DNA of 64,000 nucleotides from Eremomyces bilateralis CBS 781.70 (taxonomy: Eukaryota; Ascomycota; Dothideomycetes; Eremomycetales; Eremomycetaceae). Position 1 is the first letter of the stretch. The number at the start of each line of letters is the position of its first letter. The translations under genes and the position numbers were made by a program. Shown here piece after piece: positions 54,903-64,000 of this stretch. The stretch is from contig NW_022985100.1 in NCBI RefSeq assembly GCF_010015585.1, positions 1 to 64,000 on the forward strand. The letters run 5' to 3'. The notes below the pieces were generated by a model. That model did not search any database. It was given only the letters and a program-made list of their open reading frames with translations, and had not been told where the DNA came from.

Positions 54903-56354
54903 ATGCCCACCGACGATAGCACCCTAGAAAAGGGAGCCGCCGACGATTTAATCTCCTCCAACGATCCCACCCAGTACGCATCCTTGGCCACATCCCGATT
55001 TCGATCCTTCCCGCGAAGCCTCGTCCCGACCTTTTCCCTGGGCGCCTCCCAAAATGACCCCAATCGCAAACTGGGACGGACGGCCTACCTCGACGGCCTC
55101 CGCGGATTCGCCGCCTTCCTCGTCTATTGGTCGCATCACCAGTCCTGGGGACACGATAAGGGGCACATCTACGAGAGCGGATACGGATACAATGGACAAC
55201 ATTACCTAGTCCAGCTGCCAGGCCTGCGCATGTTCTTCTCCGGTGGACATTTTGCGGTGGCAGTCTTCTTCGTGATCTCGGGCTACGTCCTCTCCGCGAA
55301 GCCGCTCACGCTCATCGCGTCGAAGGAGTACGTGAAACTCGAGGAATATCTCGCGTCCGCGGTGTTTCGACGCTGGACGCGGCTCTATCTACCGATCATT
55401 GTCACGTCGCTGCTGTTTGCGACATGGTGGCATGTGTTCGGGACGCGGGTGTTCAAGCCGGTGCCGACGTACGTGGGTGAGTTTCAGACATGGCTCCAGG
55501 CGTTCATCCACCTGTCGTGGGACTGGCGACTGAGCACGCATATGTGGTTTCGCTACAACTTTCATATGTGGACGATCCCGGTCGAGTATCGCGGGTCGTT
55601 GTACGTCTACACATCCCTGATCGCATTTTCACGCGCGTCGAAAAACATGCGGCTGCTCTGTACTATCTTTTCGATCATCTATACCTTGTTGATCATCGAT
55701 GGCTGGTACTTGAGTTTGTTCGTGGCCGGCATGCTCCTTTGCGACCTCGACCAACTGGCCGCGCAGGATCGTCTCCCTGCAATCTTCGACCGTGTGCGGC
55801 CATATCAGACTCGACTCCTGTGGGCAATGTTCGTCATCAGCGTGTTCCTCAGCGGCGTTCCCGCCGAGGAAAAAACCCTCGCCGACAACCCCGGCTGGTA
55901 CTATCTCTCCTACCTCGTCCCCGACGGACTCAAGAGCACGAACCCCGATTCCAAATGGTTCTTCCATTTCTGGGCCGCCACGTTCATGGTGGTCTGCTGC
56001 CGACGGTTTTCCTGGCTGAAAACCTTCTTCGAAGCCCCCTTTAACCAGTATCTGGGTCGAGTGTCTTATGCCTTGTATCTGGTCCACGGTCCGGTCCTCT
56101 GGATCCTGGCCGATCCGGTGTACGCGTTGTTGGGGTGGTCGATCCCGACGACGCGAGAAAACCCGCCCCAATGGGGCAGTCTCGTGCCGGCGGTTAACCT
56201 CGGACCGCTGGGACTGGAGTTCAATTTTTTGTTGGGTCATTTGGTGATCTTGCCGATGACGTTGTGGGTTGCAGAACTATGCACTCGAGGTGTAGATGAG
56301 CCAAGTGTACGGGCCTCACATTGGCTATACAAACGTTTTATTGGGACGCCCTAA
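54903..56354 (+). CDS. Membrane-bound acyltransferase family 3 protein
   Basis: Integral membrane O-acyltransferase of the AT3 (OafA/YrhL) family, 483 residues without introns. ATG at 54903 (MPTDDSTLEKGAADD) is chosen because the frame upstream has no other ATG before the stop. Family motifs: RTAYLDGLRGFAAFLVYWSH with the conserved Arg and His, GGHFAVAVFFVISGYVLSAK, FRRWTRLYLPIIVTSLLF, and near the end FNQYLGRVSYALYLVHGPVL. About ten hydrophobic segments are visible. Fungal members acylate glycans or small secreted molecules; the substrate here cannot be told from sequence. Divergent from VPS34. Confidence 0.85.
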   Translation: MPTDDSTLEKGAADDLISSNDPTQYASLATSRFRSFPRSLVPTFSLGASQNDPNRKLGRTAYLDGLRGFAAFLVYWSHHQSWGHDKGHIYESGYGYNGQHYLVQLPGLRMFFSGGHFAVAVFFVISGYVLSAKPLTLIASKEYVKLEEYLASAVFRRWTRLYLPIIVTSLLFATWWHVFGTRVFKPVPTYVGEFQTWLQAFIHLSWDWRLSTHMWFRYNFHMWTIPVEYRGSLYVYTSLIAFSRASKNMRLLCTIFSIIYTLLIIDGWYLSLFVAGMLLCDLDQLAAQDRLPAIFDRVRPYQTRLLWAMFVISVFLSGVPAEEKTLADNPGWYYLSYLVPDGLKSTNPDSKWFFHFWAATFMVVCCRRFSWLKTFFEAPFNQYLGRVSYALYLVHGPVLWILADPVYALLGWSIPTTRENPPQWGSLVPAVNLGPLGLEFNFLLGHLVILPMTLWVAELCTRGVDEPSVRASHWLYKRFIGTP

Positions 56355-57184
56355 CGGGATCTGTACATGGGAAACAATTGATCATCGATCTGGCCAGGAG
56401 TCAAGAACGGTGCCTTCTAGTTACTGAGCAATGGCATATATGTGCCAAAGCATTACGTCTCGACATACATGATAGACTTGCAAGACCGGGTCTATCAGCG
56501 ATGTGCATATAGATGGATGGCGTAAGGTATTTGAAGGAATTGGATAGAGGAATTGGATAGCAAGTTATGTATGAACGTTAATCCACAATTTTGAGACGGG
56601 GTTCTGTTCCAGCTTGCTCTTGTTGTATTTTCTATTGACATGCATGCATCATGCATCATGCATCATGATTAAGGGAGAGATGTAGAAAGGGTGGGTGGAA
56701 AAGAGGGGGAGGAATGGGGGGAGGAGCGGATATACAAACAAACATGACTCGCTAGCTGCCTGCTGCCAATCATCTGTCGCGATGGTCCAAGCGCAGCGCG
56801 TCTCCAGAAAGTGACAGAAACTACTCCATAGACAGTGAGAAAGGCAGAAACCATGTAATTATGATGTATCACATCAGCAAACGCCAACTCCCCACGCCTT
56901 GATGCGCGTCGCGACTTGCACCCAATTCTCCATCCGTGAGCTGCAGTCCGCAAAGTCCCCCCTATCACGCCTCTATTCTCTAATATCAGGAAATACACAG
57001 TGAATTCACTCATCATATGGGCTCTGTGTTGTTTGGCTCTTAATATTCTATCGTGCTATTCACTCAGCCGTCTCTTATCGTCTCCTATACCCATCTTGTC
57101 GCGACTGGAAATTCATCGCCGCAGAACTGCATCGTCGCAGAACTGCCTCGCTGCATAAAGCCTCGCGACCAACCATCGGCAAGT
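56355..57184. other. Intergenic region, no gene supported
   Basis: Contains a short ATGCATC microsatellite (about 56640-56667). The last part is the leader of NSE4. Confidence 0.4.
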
Positions 57185-58698
57185 ATGGCGCAGCTAAATA
57201 CCGCAGCGTCTCCAGGTCAGTGATTTACCGTCTCTTTGTTTGACGTCTTTATCCTTCCAGCACTGACCGATCCACCTAATAGATTCCGTAGCATCTCGTC
57301 GATATCTCAGCCTATCCGTGCTGTCCGATAAGGAGAACGCCCCTCAGGCAAGGAAAAACCGCTCTAAAGGAAAAGCTCCGATGGAGAGGCCCACCACCGA
57401 GAGATCCGTGGATACTAGATCTCCGAAGCGAAGGCGACTAGAAGAGGTCGACCCAAATGCCCGGCATCGTGCGCGCGAAGAGGACAACGAAGTCTATGAT
57501 CCCAACCAAAATGAAGAGGAGCGACGGCGGATCCGCCTGGGAATGCGGGCCGTCGAACGCGAAGTTAAGGGTATGGTAAAGTATGCCGCGACTACCAGGG
57601 CCCCTCATTGACACACACTCCAGACCGCCATCAAGAGCTGATGCAGCCCGACAACACGGAGATCAACGGCCTGCTCGAACGCCAGAATGTATGCATGGAC
57701 AGTGTCCGCCAGACTGCGGATGCCACGATCGACTCGCGCATCCTCCACGGCATCGGCGACCTGATCCACAAGAAAACGACGGCCATGACCCTTGGGGACT
57801 CCTCCACGGGGGTCGACGTCGACGAGTTTGTGTCGAAATGCATCTCCTTCATGCGTCTCGGTGGCGCGGGTAATGGGGACGATCGACCCGCGAACACACA
57901 AACCCAGCGACGGCGGGCGCGGCGAAACGTCGATGAGGATGAGGACGACGAAGATGGCGACGGCGATGCCTGCGCATGGGACGTCTTCGGCGAGCAGGCC
58001 TGCTTCCCTAGCAACCGGCGTCCCGCCGTATCAGGATTCCTTCTAGGCCCGCTCTCAGTCCAGAAACGCGTCCGACAGTCGCAGCGGCGGGTGGGGTTAC
58101 GGCGCGACACGCAGGGTCCAGTGACGAAGCCGAAGGAGATCACGCGGGAAGATCTGGAGCAGACGGAAAGCAACGACACGCCGTCGCTGTGCAAGAAGAT
58201 CCGCGATCTGCTCGTCAAAGAGTACGACGCCCGGCGGGCAAGGATCACACCGTACGAGGACCAGCTAGAAGACATGGACGAGGAAGAGGCGGAGACGGTG
58301 TTCAAGAACGCCGGGCTTGCCAACGACTGGAACATGTCGCTGTTTCAATTCGCCATCAATCCCTCGTCGTTCGGACAGACGGTGGAGAACCTCTTCTACA
58401 TCAGCTTCATGGTCAAGGACGGCGGCGCCGCGCTAGGGCAGGATGAGAATGGGTTTCCCACGATCCGTACGTCCTCGCTCCATCTGCATGCTCGAATGCA
58501 GGTTCGCTAACGTTACCAGGGTATGAAAATCCGCCCGACGCGGCGAAGAGGCGGGAGCAGGAGTTGCAGAGGAATCAGGCTATCTTCAGCCTCGACTGGG
58601 CGACGTGGGAGAAACTCATTAAGCTGTTCAACATTCGCACGCCGATGATTCCGCATCGTGAATACGATACCTCCGCTGTCCGTGGTTGGTATGGGTAA
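57185..58698 (+). CDS. NSE4: NSE4, kleisin subunit of the SMC5/6 complex, four exons
   Basis: Bridges the heads of Smc5 and Smc6 in the nuclear DNA-repair complex. Exons 57185-57215, 57283-57570, 57624-58466 and 58520-58698 give 446 residues. Introns of 67, 53 and 53 bp have GTCAGT, GTATGG and GTACGT donors. An N-terminal basic, disordered part (KNRSKGKAPMERPTTERSVD) precedes the Nse3/4-binding region (DNTEINGLLERQNVCMDSVR, VDVDEFVSKCISFMRLGG). The C-terminal kleisin domain has NDWNMSLFQFAINPSSFGQT, NLFYISFMVKDGGAAL and AIFSLDWATWEKLIKLFNIR. An acidic run (NVDEDEDDEDGDGD) lies between the two. All frames join without stops. Confidence 0.9.
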
Positions 58699-59108
58699 TC
58701 TGTTGATCTGGAGGCTCGTCCATCAGCTCTTCACTGTGCATTCTGTGCTTGAATACATTCTACAGAGGCGAAGGCGTTCAGTAAGGGGTGTCTCACTGGA
58801 ACTATGTTCAACGGGCTATTAGAGGGAAACGGTTAACGGCCATGTAGAGGCGTTTTGTTTTATTAGTTTCAGCTATTGTCATCCTAGCTGCCAGCCGCGA
58901 ACATCAACGGCTGTTGTAATACATTGCATTATTGTATCCTGATCGAAACCGGATCATCTGCGATTATATGTCCTGGCTCGCAGTATCTATCCTTTGTACC
59001 AAGCCGTCCAATAGCCTGCTCAAACAGGCACAGAATCGGCTTCTGGACAATCTAAGAAGCTCTCAGTCCAGACTCCAGTATCCAGACACCAATTTCAAAG
59101 GCACAAAC
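58699..59108. other. Convergent intergenic region
   Basis: The 3' ends of NSE4 (+) and the phosphatase gene (-) face each other here; it should hold both polyadenylation regions. No gene seen. Confidence 0.45.
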
Positions 59109-60458
59109 CTATTCCTTCGGCCCATTGCAGTCCACACTGACAACCTCCCGCTTCCCCCCTGGATATATAACCAAAGCGGTCAACATCCCCCCCTTCACAC
59201 ATCCTGTGTCAAGCCCCACCGAGTAATCCTGCACATTCAACCCCCGTCTTGCATTATGCCCATAGACTGCAAAGAACCTATCAGAGGCAGGATGTATATG
59301 TTTCTGATGATGATTCCAGACCTGCAGACGCGTCAGTCCACGGCAGCTCTCTCACGTCGTACTTTGTCCCCTTACCTTGTCCCACGCTGTCCCCTCCGTC
59401 CCCTCGCTCGGTACTCGCGACCCCAGATCAATCGTCCGCATATTCATCGCCTGATACGGATCTTGCCGCTCCAGCGCTACCCCCGGCACCAACCCCGCAT
59501 GCACCACCACCACATGCCCTATCCCCTCTATATCCCCCACGTCAAGAATCACCGGACACCCCTCCAACCACTCCACCTGCCCCTGCGTCAACTCCCGCGC
59601 CAGCTTCCGATGCTTCTCCCCCGGCGCCTTCCCCCCCTCCGAGGCGCTCTCGACGTCCGCCAGCGCGCCCTTCCGCTTAAGCGCGGCGTACGCCAGCAGC
59701 ACGCGGTCGTCGTGGTTCCCGCGCACGCCCGAGGCGTCCAGCCGCCGCGCAAGGTCCACCACGCCGCCGGAGTCCGGACCCTTGAAGATCATGTCGCCCG
59801 CGAGCACGAGATGGTCGAACCCCTCCCGAAACTCCACTTTTCGTAGTAGCATCTCTAGCTCTTCCCGGCAGCCGTGCACGTCCCCCACGATCACCAACCG
59901 ATTATCCGCGCCTACCCCCTCCCCTTTCGCCTCCCCCCTCCCCGGCACCCACCGCCCCTCCAACCCCGCCACATTCCTCATCCCCTCTAACCTGACCGCT
60001 CCGTTCCCGCCGAAGTACTGCTCACTCCTTCTTACACTCTGCAGACTCCGATCCAGCGCCGTCGCCTCCGCCAGGTTCGGCCCGACCCACAGCGTCCACG
60101 CGACGCAGACTAATACCAGGAAGACGAGGCACGCGACCAGGCACCGTCGGGCGCGACGGGTGAGGCGCGCGCGGAGGAGGCGGAGGAGGAGCGGGAGCCA
60201 CGGAGGGGGCGCGTCGGAGAGGTCGGAGAGGAAGGAGGTGTAGTCTTCGTCGGCGAATTCGGCGGGGTTGAGGGCGGGATCGGCGAGGTGGTTATTGCGG
60301 GTTTGCCATTCGTTGGTTACGTAGTCGATGAGGGGGCGGCGGGAGGTGGTGCGAGGACCGGGAGGAGGGTGGTGACGGTGGTAGCGGATGGAGTCGCGGT
60401 TGCGGAGGGATTGTTCGTGGAGCTTTTCGCGGACAGCGGTGGGTTCGTTGGGAGGCAT
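59109..60458 (-). CDS. PPN2-like vacuolar metallophosphatase (probable endopolyphosphatase), two exons
   Basis: Calcineurin-type metallophosphoesterase anchored in a membrane. Exons 60458-59376 and 59321-59109 give 431 residues; the intron 59375-59322 (54 bp) has a GTAAGG donor and TGCAG acceptor. A cytoplasmic N-terminus of about 100 residues is followed by one span (CLVACLVFLVLVCVAWTLWV), so the enzyme domain faces the lumen. Metal motifs: VIVGDVHGC, LAGDMIFKGPDS, VRGNHDDRVLL, VVVHAGLVPG, then across the intron VYGHNARRGLNVQDYSVGLD and TGCVKGGMLTALVI. This plan matches yeast Ppn2, which cuts vacuolar polyphosphate; that assignment is by resemblance only. Confidence 0.8.
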
Positions 60459-63374
60459 GCGGTGGAGGTGGTGGTTGGGAGTTGGGGTGTTATATTGGAT
60501 TTCGTGTTGGACGGGTTACAGGTTCGAGATTAATTTGACGTCACCCATGGCTCTTTAATATGGCCTTAGGAGTGAATTAGGAGATGGTGGTGACTGGACT
60601 TTGGAGGTCATTATCGATAACGAGGAAGATAACGAGGAAGATAAATAGCTTAGGAGCTTGTAGTTCTGAATGACTGGATCTTAACAACAACTCTCTCCCT
60701 GCAGCTCATCCTCACAACATATATGTACTATCAAAAGCAATGGATACGGAATATGCTTGAAGATGATCCTTTTGGTCTATTAGTTATTGTTCCATACATA
60801 TCAGTATCAAAGGTGTCATTCACCAAGAATGCTACTCTACTTTCATGAGACGCTGTGATTCCCCAGAACTCCTATTATATAATAGCTGGTGAGCTTTCCT
60901 CCCCTTGAGATTTGGATAATTGCTCCACAACTGTGCAGCTGTTGAACGCAAAAGTACAATCTACTTGGGGTGGGCTGTATCACTGACGGATATCCAATAT
61001 CAGTAATTAGCGTAGCCAGTGCTAATTACCTCACTCTCTCGTTCGGACACAATGAATCACGCCTCATTAAACCTGGGAAAGGTATTATGTTCGAAGAAAT
61101 TGAGATTTTGATATGCGATGAGTTACCATCGAAGTACGAGCCTAATTACGGATGCCAAGTTGTTGGATGCTTCCATTGCAACTTGAAGAGCGCGCGTTGT
61201 AGCCTATTGCAGTTCATATTGATCCAATTTGCCCCTTTCAAACGTAGTGACATCCTTGAACCGAAGTTCTGTCTGCAAGTAAGCAACCAACTCGCCTCTA
61301 CCTATGTTCCTCACTACTTCCCTGGATGAGATTACCTCTCCCTCGCATTCCCATGACTGTTGAATCCTCAATAATCCGGACTGCTAAATGAATGGCTGGA
61401 GATCTTACCATTCACACGGCAATGATGCCACTGCTGCCAAAGGGATGCCAGTCCAATCAACACTTGGAGGGTGCCGTACGTGATGAGGATAATATTCTGA
61501 GCAGGGAGATGGTGAGCCATTGCTAGCAAAAAAATTGCAATGTTTGTGGATATGGCGGTTCTGAAGCAAAGAGGTGGGTTTTTGGAGAAACAACTTGAGC
61601 ACCTTTGAGTTTGGACTACTGGAAGAGGAATTCAAGAACTCACCCTCTATACTTATACTATCTTGATTTCTATTCCTCTGCGTAAATAACGGATGAGGTA
61701 GCGCTACACAATAGTACTTCTGTATGAGATTCCAAAGGATCGCACTAGAGCAGAAACAATTCGGTGAGAAAGGTAGCACTTGGTATCGTACTTGACTTGG
61801 GGGCGGGAACAAAGCCCATAATTGTATCCTCTGGAGGTTCAGCTGTACCAACAAAAGCAAGAGTACTTTTCGCGGATGACCTTACACATGATAAATGTAA
61901 CCAGTTCCGCCGAGTACGGACACGATTGGCAGGGCCTCGCTTGAGCCAACCATTGGTTCGATGACGAAGGGAGGCAGCGCCAGTAGACTTAATCATTCAA
62001 ATTATACTCCGTACTTTTGAAGTTTTAAGCGATGAATCAAGCTACCATTGTTCTCCCATCCCATGATTTCACCACCAATTACTTACTCCGCCACGTTGGA
62101 ACCGGTAAGGAGTAGGGAGTAAGGAGTATCAGTAAGGACTAAGGACTGAGGACGCTGAAGGACGCCAAAGGATCCATAGCATGGCGATTAGGGAGAGCTG
62201 AGAATCATGGAAATTGGAAACTCGCCAAGCGATTGTGTTTTGGTGCATCAGCAGCAGCCAGTAATCAGCATTCGCCATTCAGCAAGGTTGGGACTCTGAG
62301 AATGGAAAGCATCAGTTGTGGACTTGTGATTGTTATCATAGGCGGCTTAACTAGTCCTGTCACACGCGGTGGACAGAAATACTCGCATTGTCGAGGTCCA
62401 CCCGCGTCCACACAAAACCTGTAGGATTTAATGCATTCTACAAGTAATTAATACACATCATTTTAATATGACCCCATTCCGTGAAAACCCTCATAATCCA
62501 TCCAAAACATGGCGTAAATCGACGTATTTCATTATATCTAGACTCATAATATGTGACTGTATAGATGGTGATTTGGTGAGGAAGATCCCTGTATGTATTG
62601 GTGGTGAGTGCACTTCGGCAATGCGAGTATTTCTGTCCATCGCCTACCTGTCACTCACTCCTGCTGCTACCAACTTATCAGCTTCATGCTGTGTCCGCCT
62701 GATAACCCAAGCTTTTGCAGTTTGTGACATTCAGCCATCGGCAGTTGGGCTTTGGCACATTGCCTCGTTGCCTTCCAGGGCTTCCTTGGCCAACAATTGT
62801 ACGGATACGTTTGCCCTTTTTTGCTAGTAAAGGTGTATGGTGGCTCACAGTAATTAGCGCTGCCGTATTCATCACCGCCCTTCCCCACTGCCATCCAGAT
62901 GGGCGCCGGGTGTAAACACGGCCACCACGCTGCTATTTTTTAAGTGTTAACTCGTCGCCCTCTTGAATTTCGTTGTCCAGTAATCCATAAGTTCCCCAGC
63001 TTATGGTGGTTTTATCAGTATAGCTTTCGCCATCTCCTGACCGGATTTGCCAAAGCCCCCAGAGGGGATCAACGCTGGCCATGGACTATCCGCTGCCAGG
63101 CAGCAAGTTTCTGCCTCAGGATTATCCAAATTGGTTCTTGCCTCTTACTCCTCTACCTCCAAGCTCCCCCCATTCATCGAGTGTTATCTCAATTGGGACT
63201 CAAACGGGATCTGCAAGATGCTTGTGGCGGTGCAGGCATCTTCAGATGCCCGTCTGAGGACCATCTGCAGCACTTTGGTGGGCGCCCCGGCGCGTAAGTA
63301 AAAAGAGCGGATTTGGCCCCTATGGCTCACCAAACCCCACCAAAATTGGCGACGGTCGTGACGTTGTCAGGTTG
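60459..63374. other. Gene-poor, repeat-like region
   Basis: About 2.9 kb in which ORFs of 60-150 codons on both strands show no recognisable family. The first 100 bases are the promoter side of the phosphatase gene. Composition is near balanced and stops are frequent. The best open stretches are 60970-61329 (+) and 61405-61860 (-), neither supported as a gene. Confidence 0.35.
62104..62155 (+). repeat. Simple repeat of GTAAGGAGTA / TAAGGACT type
   Basis: Short imperfect tandem units GGTAAGGAGTAGGGAGTAAG and AGTAAGGACTAAGGACTGAG. Confidence 0.6.
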
Positions 63375-63530
63375 TTTCTGCTCCTTCTGGCGCAGCAGAT
63401 CCTGTTGTCTAATGCGTTCAATTGCCGCTGGAGTAAGGATGTTATGAATTCCAGGAGGTAGGAATGGCATGGACTCTATCCTATGCTCGAATTTGATTTT
63501 GTGTTTGGCAGGAGCGATCTGTGCTAAGCC
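63375..63530 (-). pseudogene. Mutator-like transposase fragment, C-terminal
   Basis: On the minus strand it reads IKFEHRIESMPFLPPGIHNI and LTPAAIERIRQQDLLRQKEQ without stops, matching the C-terminal part of the relic at 8680-8830 at about 85% of bases. Nothing else of the transposase is nearby, so this is a short isolated piece of a related Mutator-like element. Confidence 0.75.
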
Positions 63531-64000
63531 TCCTGGTCATATAACCTGTGAAATACTCCTGGACTTTCTGTGTTATCCAAGGTAGGATAACCAAAAACTC
63601 TCTTTATGCTTGTAATACAGAATACTTTTTCTACAATGAAACTAAATAGCTGGCGGTCTAGATGCTGCCCAAGTGATTTGACCCGTCGCTATTACTGGAG
63701 CTCCGCATATACACCAACCGCGTCATGCAATCTTTCTGGTGATAGTATTCCTTTCGATCAAGCATACAGTCGATCTCCATACCCTCAATACTATCCAACA
63801 GGACCGCATCAGGAGTGACCAGAATGACCAAGCTGCCCTATATAACACCGACATAAACCCTCCAATCAAACAATCAGACCGAATTCGTCAACTACCCAAG
63901 CGCTCGGCCTTGTGTGAATTCACCAGCGCCCTTCATGTCCAGTGTAAGGGAATGCAAGTCGAGCGATCATCTCTCCAACGTCGAAATTCATTCTCGTACT
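63531..64000. other. Window end, no gene supported
   Basis: A 70-codon plus-strand ORF (63606-63818) has no recognisable domain. Confidence 0.3.

Noticed and set aside
59160-59200. Apparent frameshift at the C-run near the end of the phosphatase gene
   Set aside because: A recount shows seven C, which keeps the frame through CVKGGMLTALVI to the stop at 59109.
60970-61860. ORFs of 119 and 151 codons on opposite strands
   Set aside because: No domain, no splice structure and no codon bias that sets them apart from the surrounding sequence.

Overview
The window reads as nuclear DNA of a filamentous ascomycete (Pezizomycotina, most like Eurotiomycetes such as Aspergillus or Penicillium relatives). 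The signs are short introns (mostly 46-80 bp) with GTANGT-type donors, CTAAC/CTGAC branch sites and YAG acceptors; fungal-only families (HET domain, NACHT-WD40 receptor, DUF7514-type protein); fungal transposons (Helitron, Mutator-like, Tc1-like); and C-to-T type stop codons in transposon relics that resemble RIP. This is inference from content; no taxonomic search was possible.

Layout. 1-5857 is an apparently complete Helitron whose 1690-residue Rep-helicase opens fully once two small introns are recognised. About 6.0-14.05 kb is a nested repeat island: two inverted copies of a minisatellite-bearing foldback element enclose two decayed Mutator-like transposase genes, a 188-bp solo LTR, a pogo-like fragment and an intact-looking two-exon gene for a cysteine-rich membrane protein. 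14.3-17.0 kb holds a HET-domain gene with a coiled-coil insert. 18.2-36 kb is gene-dense and conserved: a DUF7514-type protein, a Gly/Cys-rich protein, ribosomal protein S8, a fused Prp38-Cwc24 splicing factor, a GT8/GNT1-like Golgi protein, a class 3 lipase (crossed by an assembly gap at 33352-33406) and the PKA catalytic subunit. 37.7-45.1 kb is accessory: a small host gene split by a second copy of the solo LTR, a divergent protein kinase, and decayed or unrecognised ORFs.

45.2-48.9 kb carries an NLR-type immune receptor with a SIR2-like (NADase-type) N-terminus, a NACHT domain and four almost identical WD40 repeats; the WD40 part lies in a separate frame that overlaps the NACHT stop as TGATG. 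50-51.1 kb is a Tc1-like transposase with a late frameshift. 51.3-60.5 kb returns to core genes: VPS34, a membrane acyltransferase, the SMC5/6 subunit NSE4 and a PPN2-like vacuolar phosphatase. 60.5-64 kb is gene-poor and ends with another Mutator transposase fragment.

The most notable observations are the Prp38-Cwc24 fusion, the SIR2-NACHT-WD40 receptor, an intron in the Helitron that coincides with a 49-bp tandem duplication, and the possible host-type cargo gene inside the Mutator-like island. Exon boundaries were inferred by eye from splice signals, frame and family resemblance and have not been tested against transcripts.
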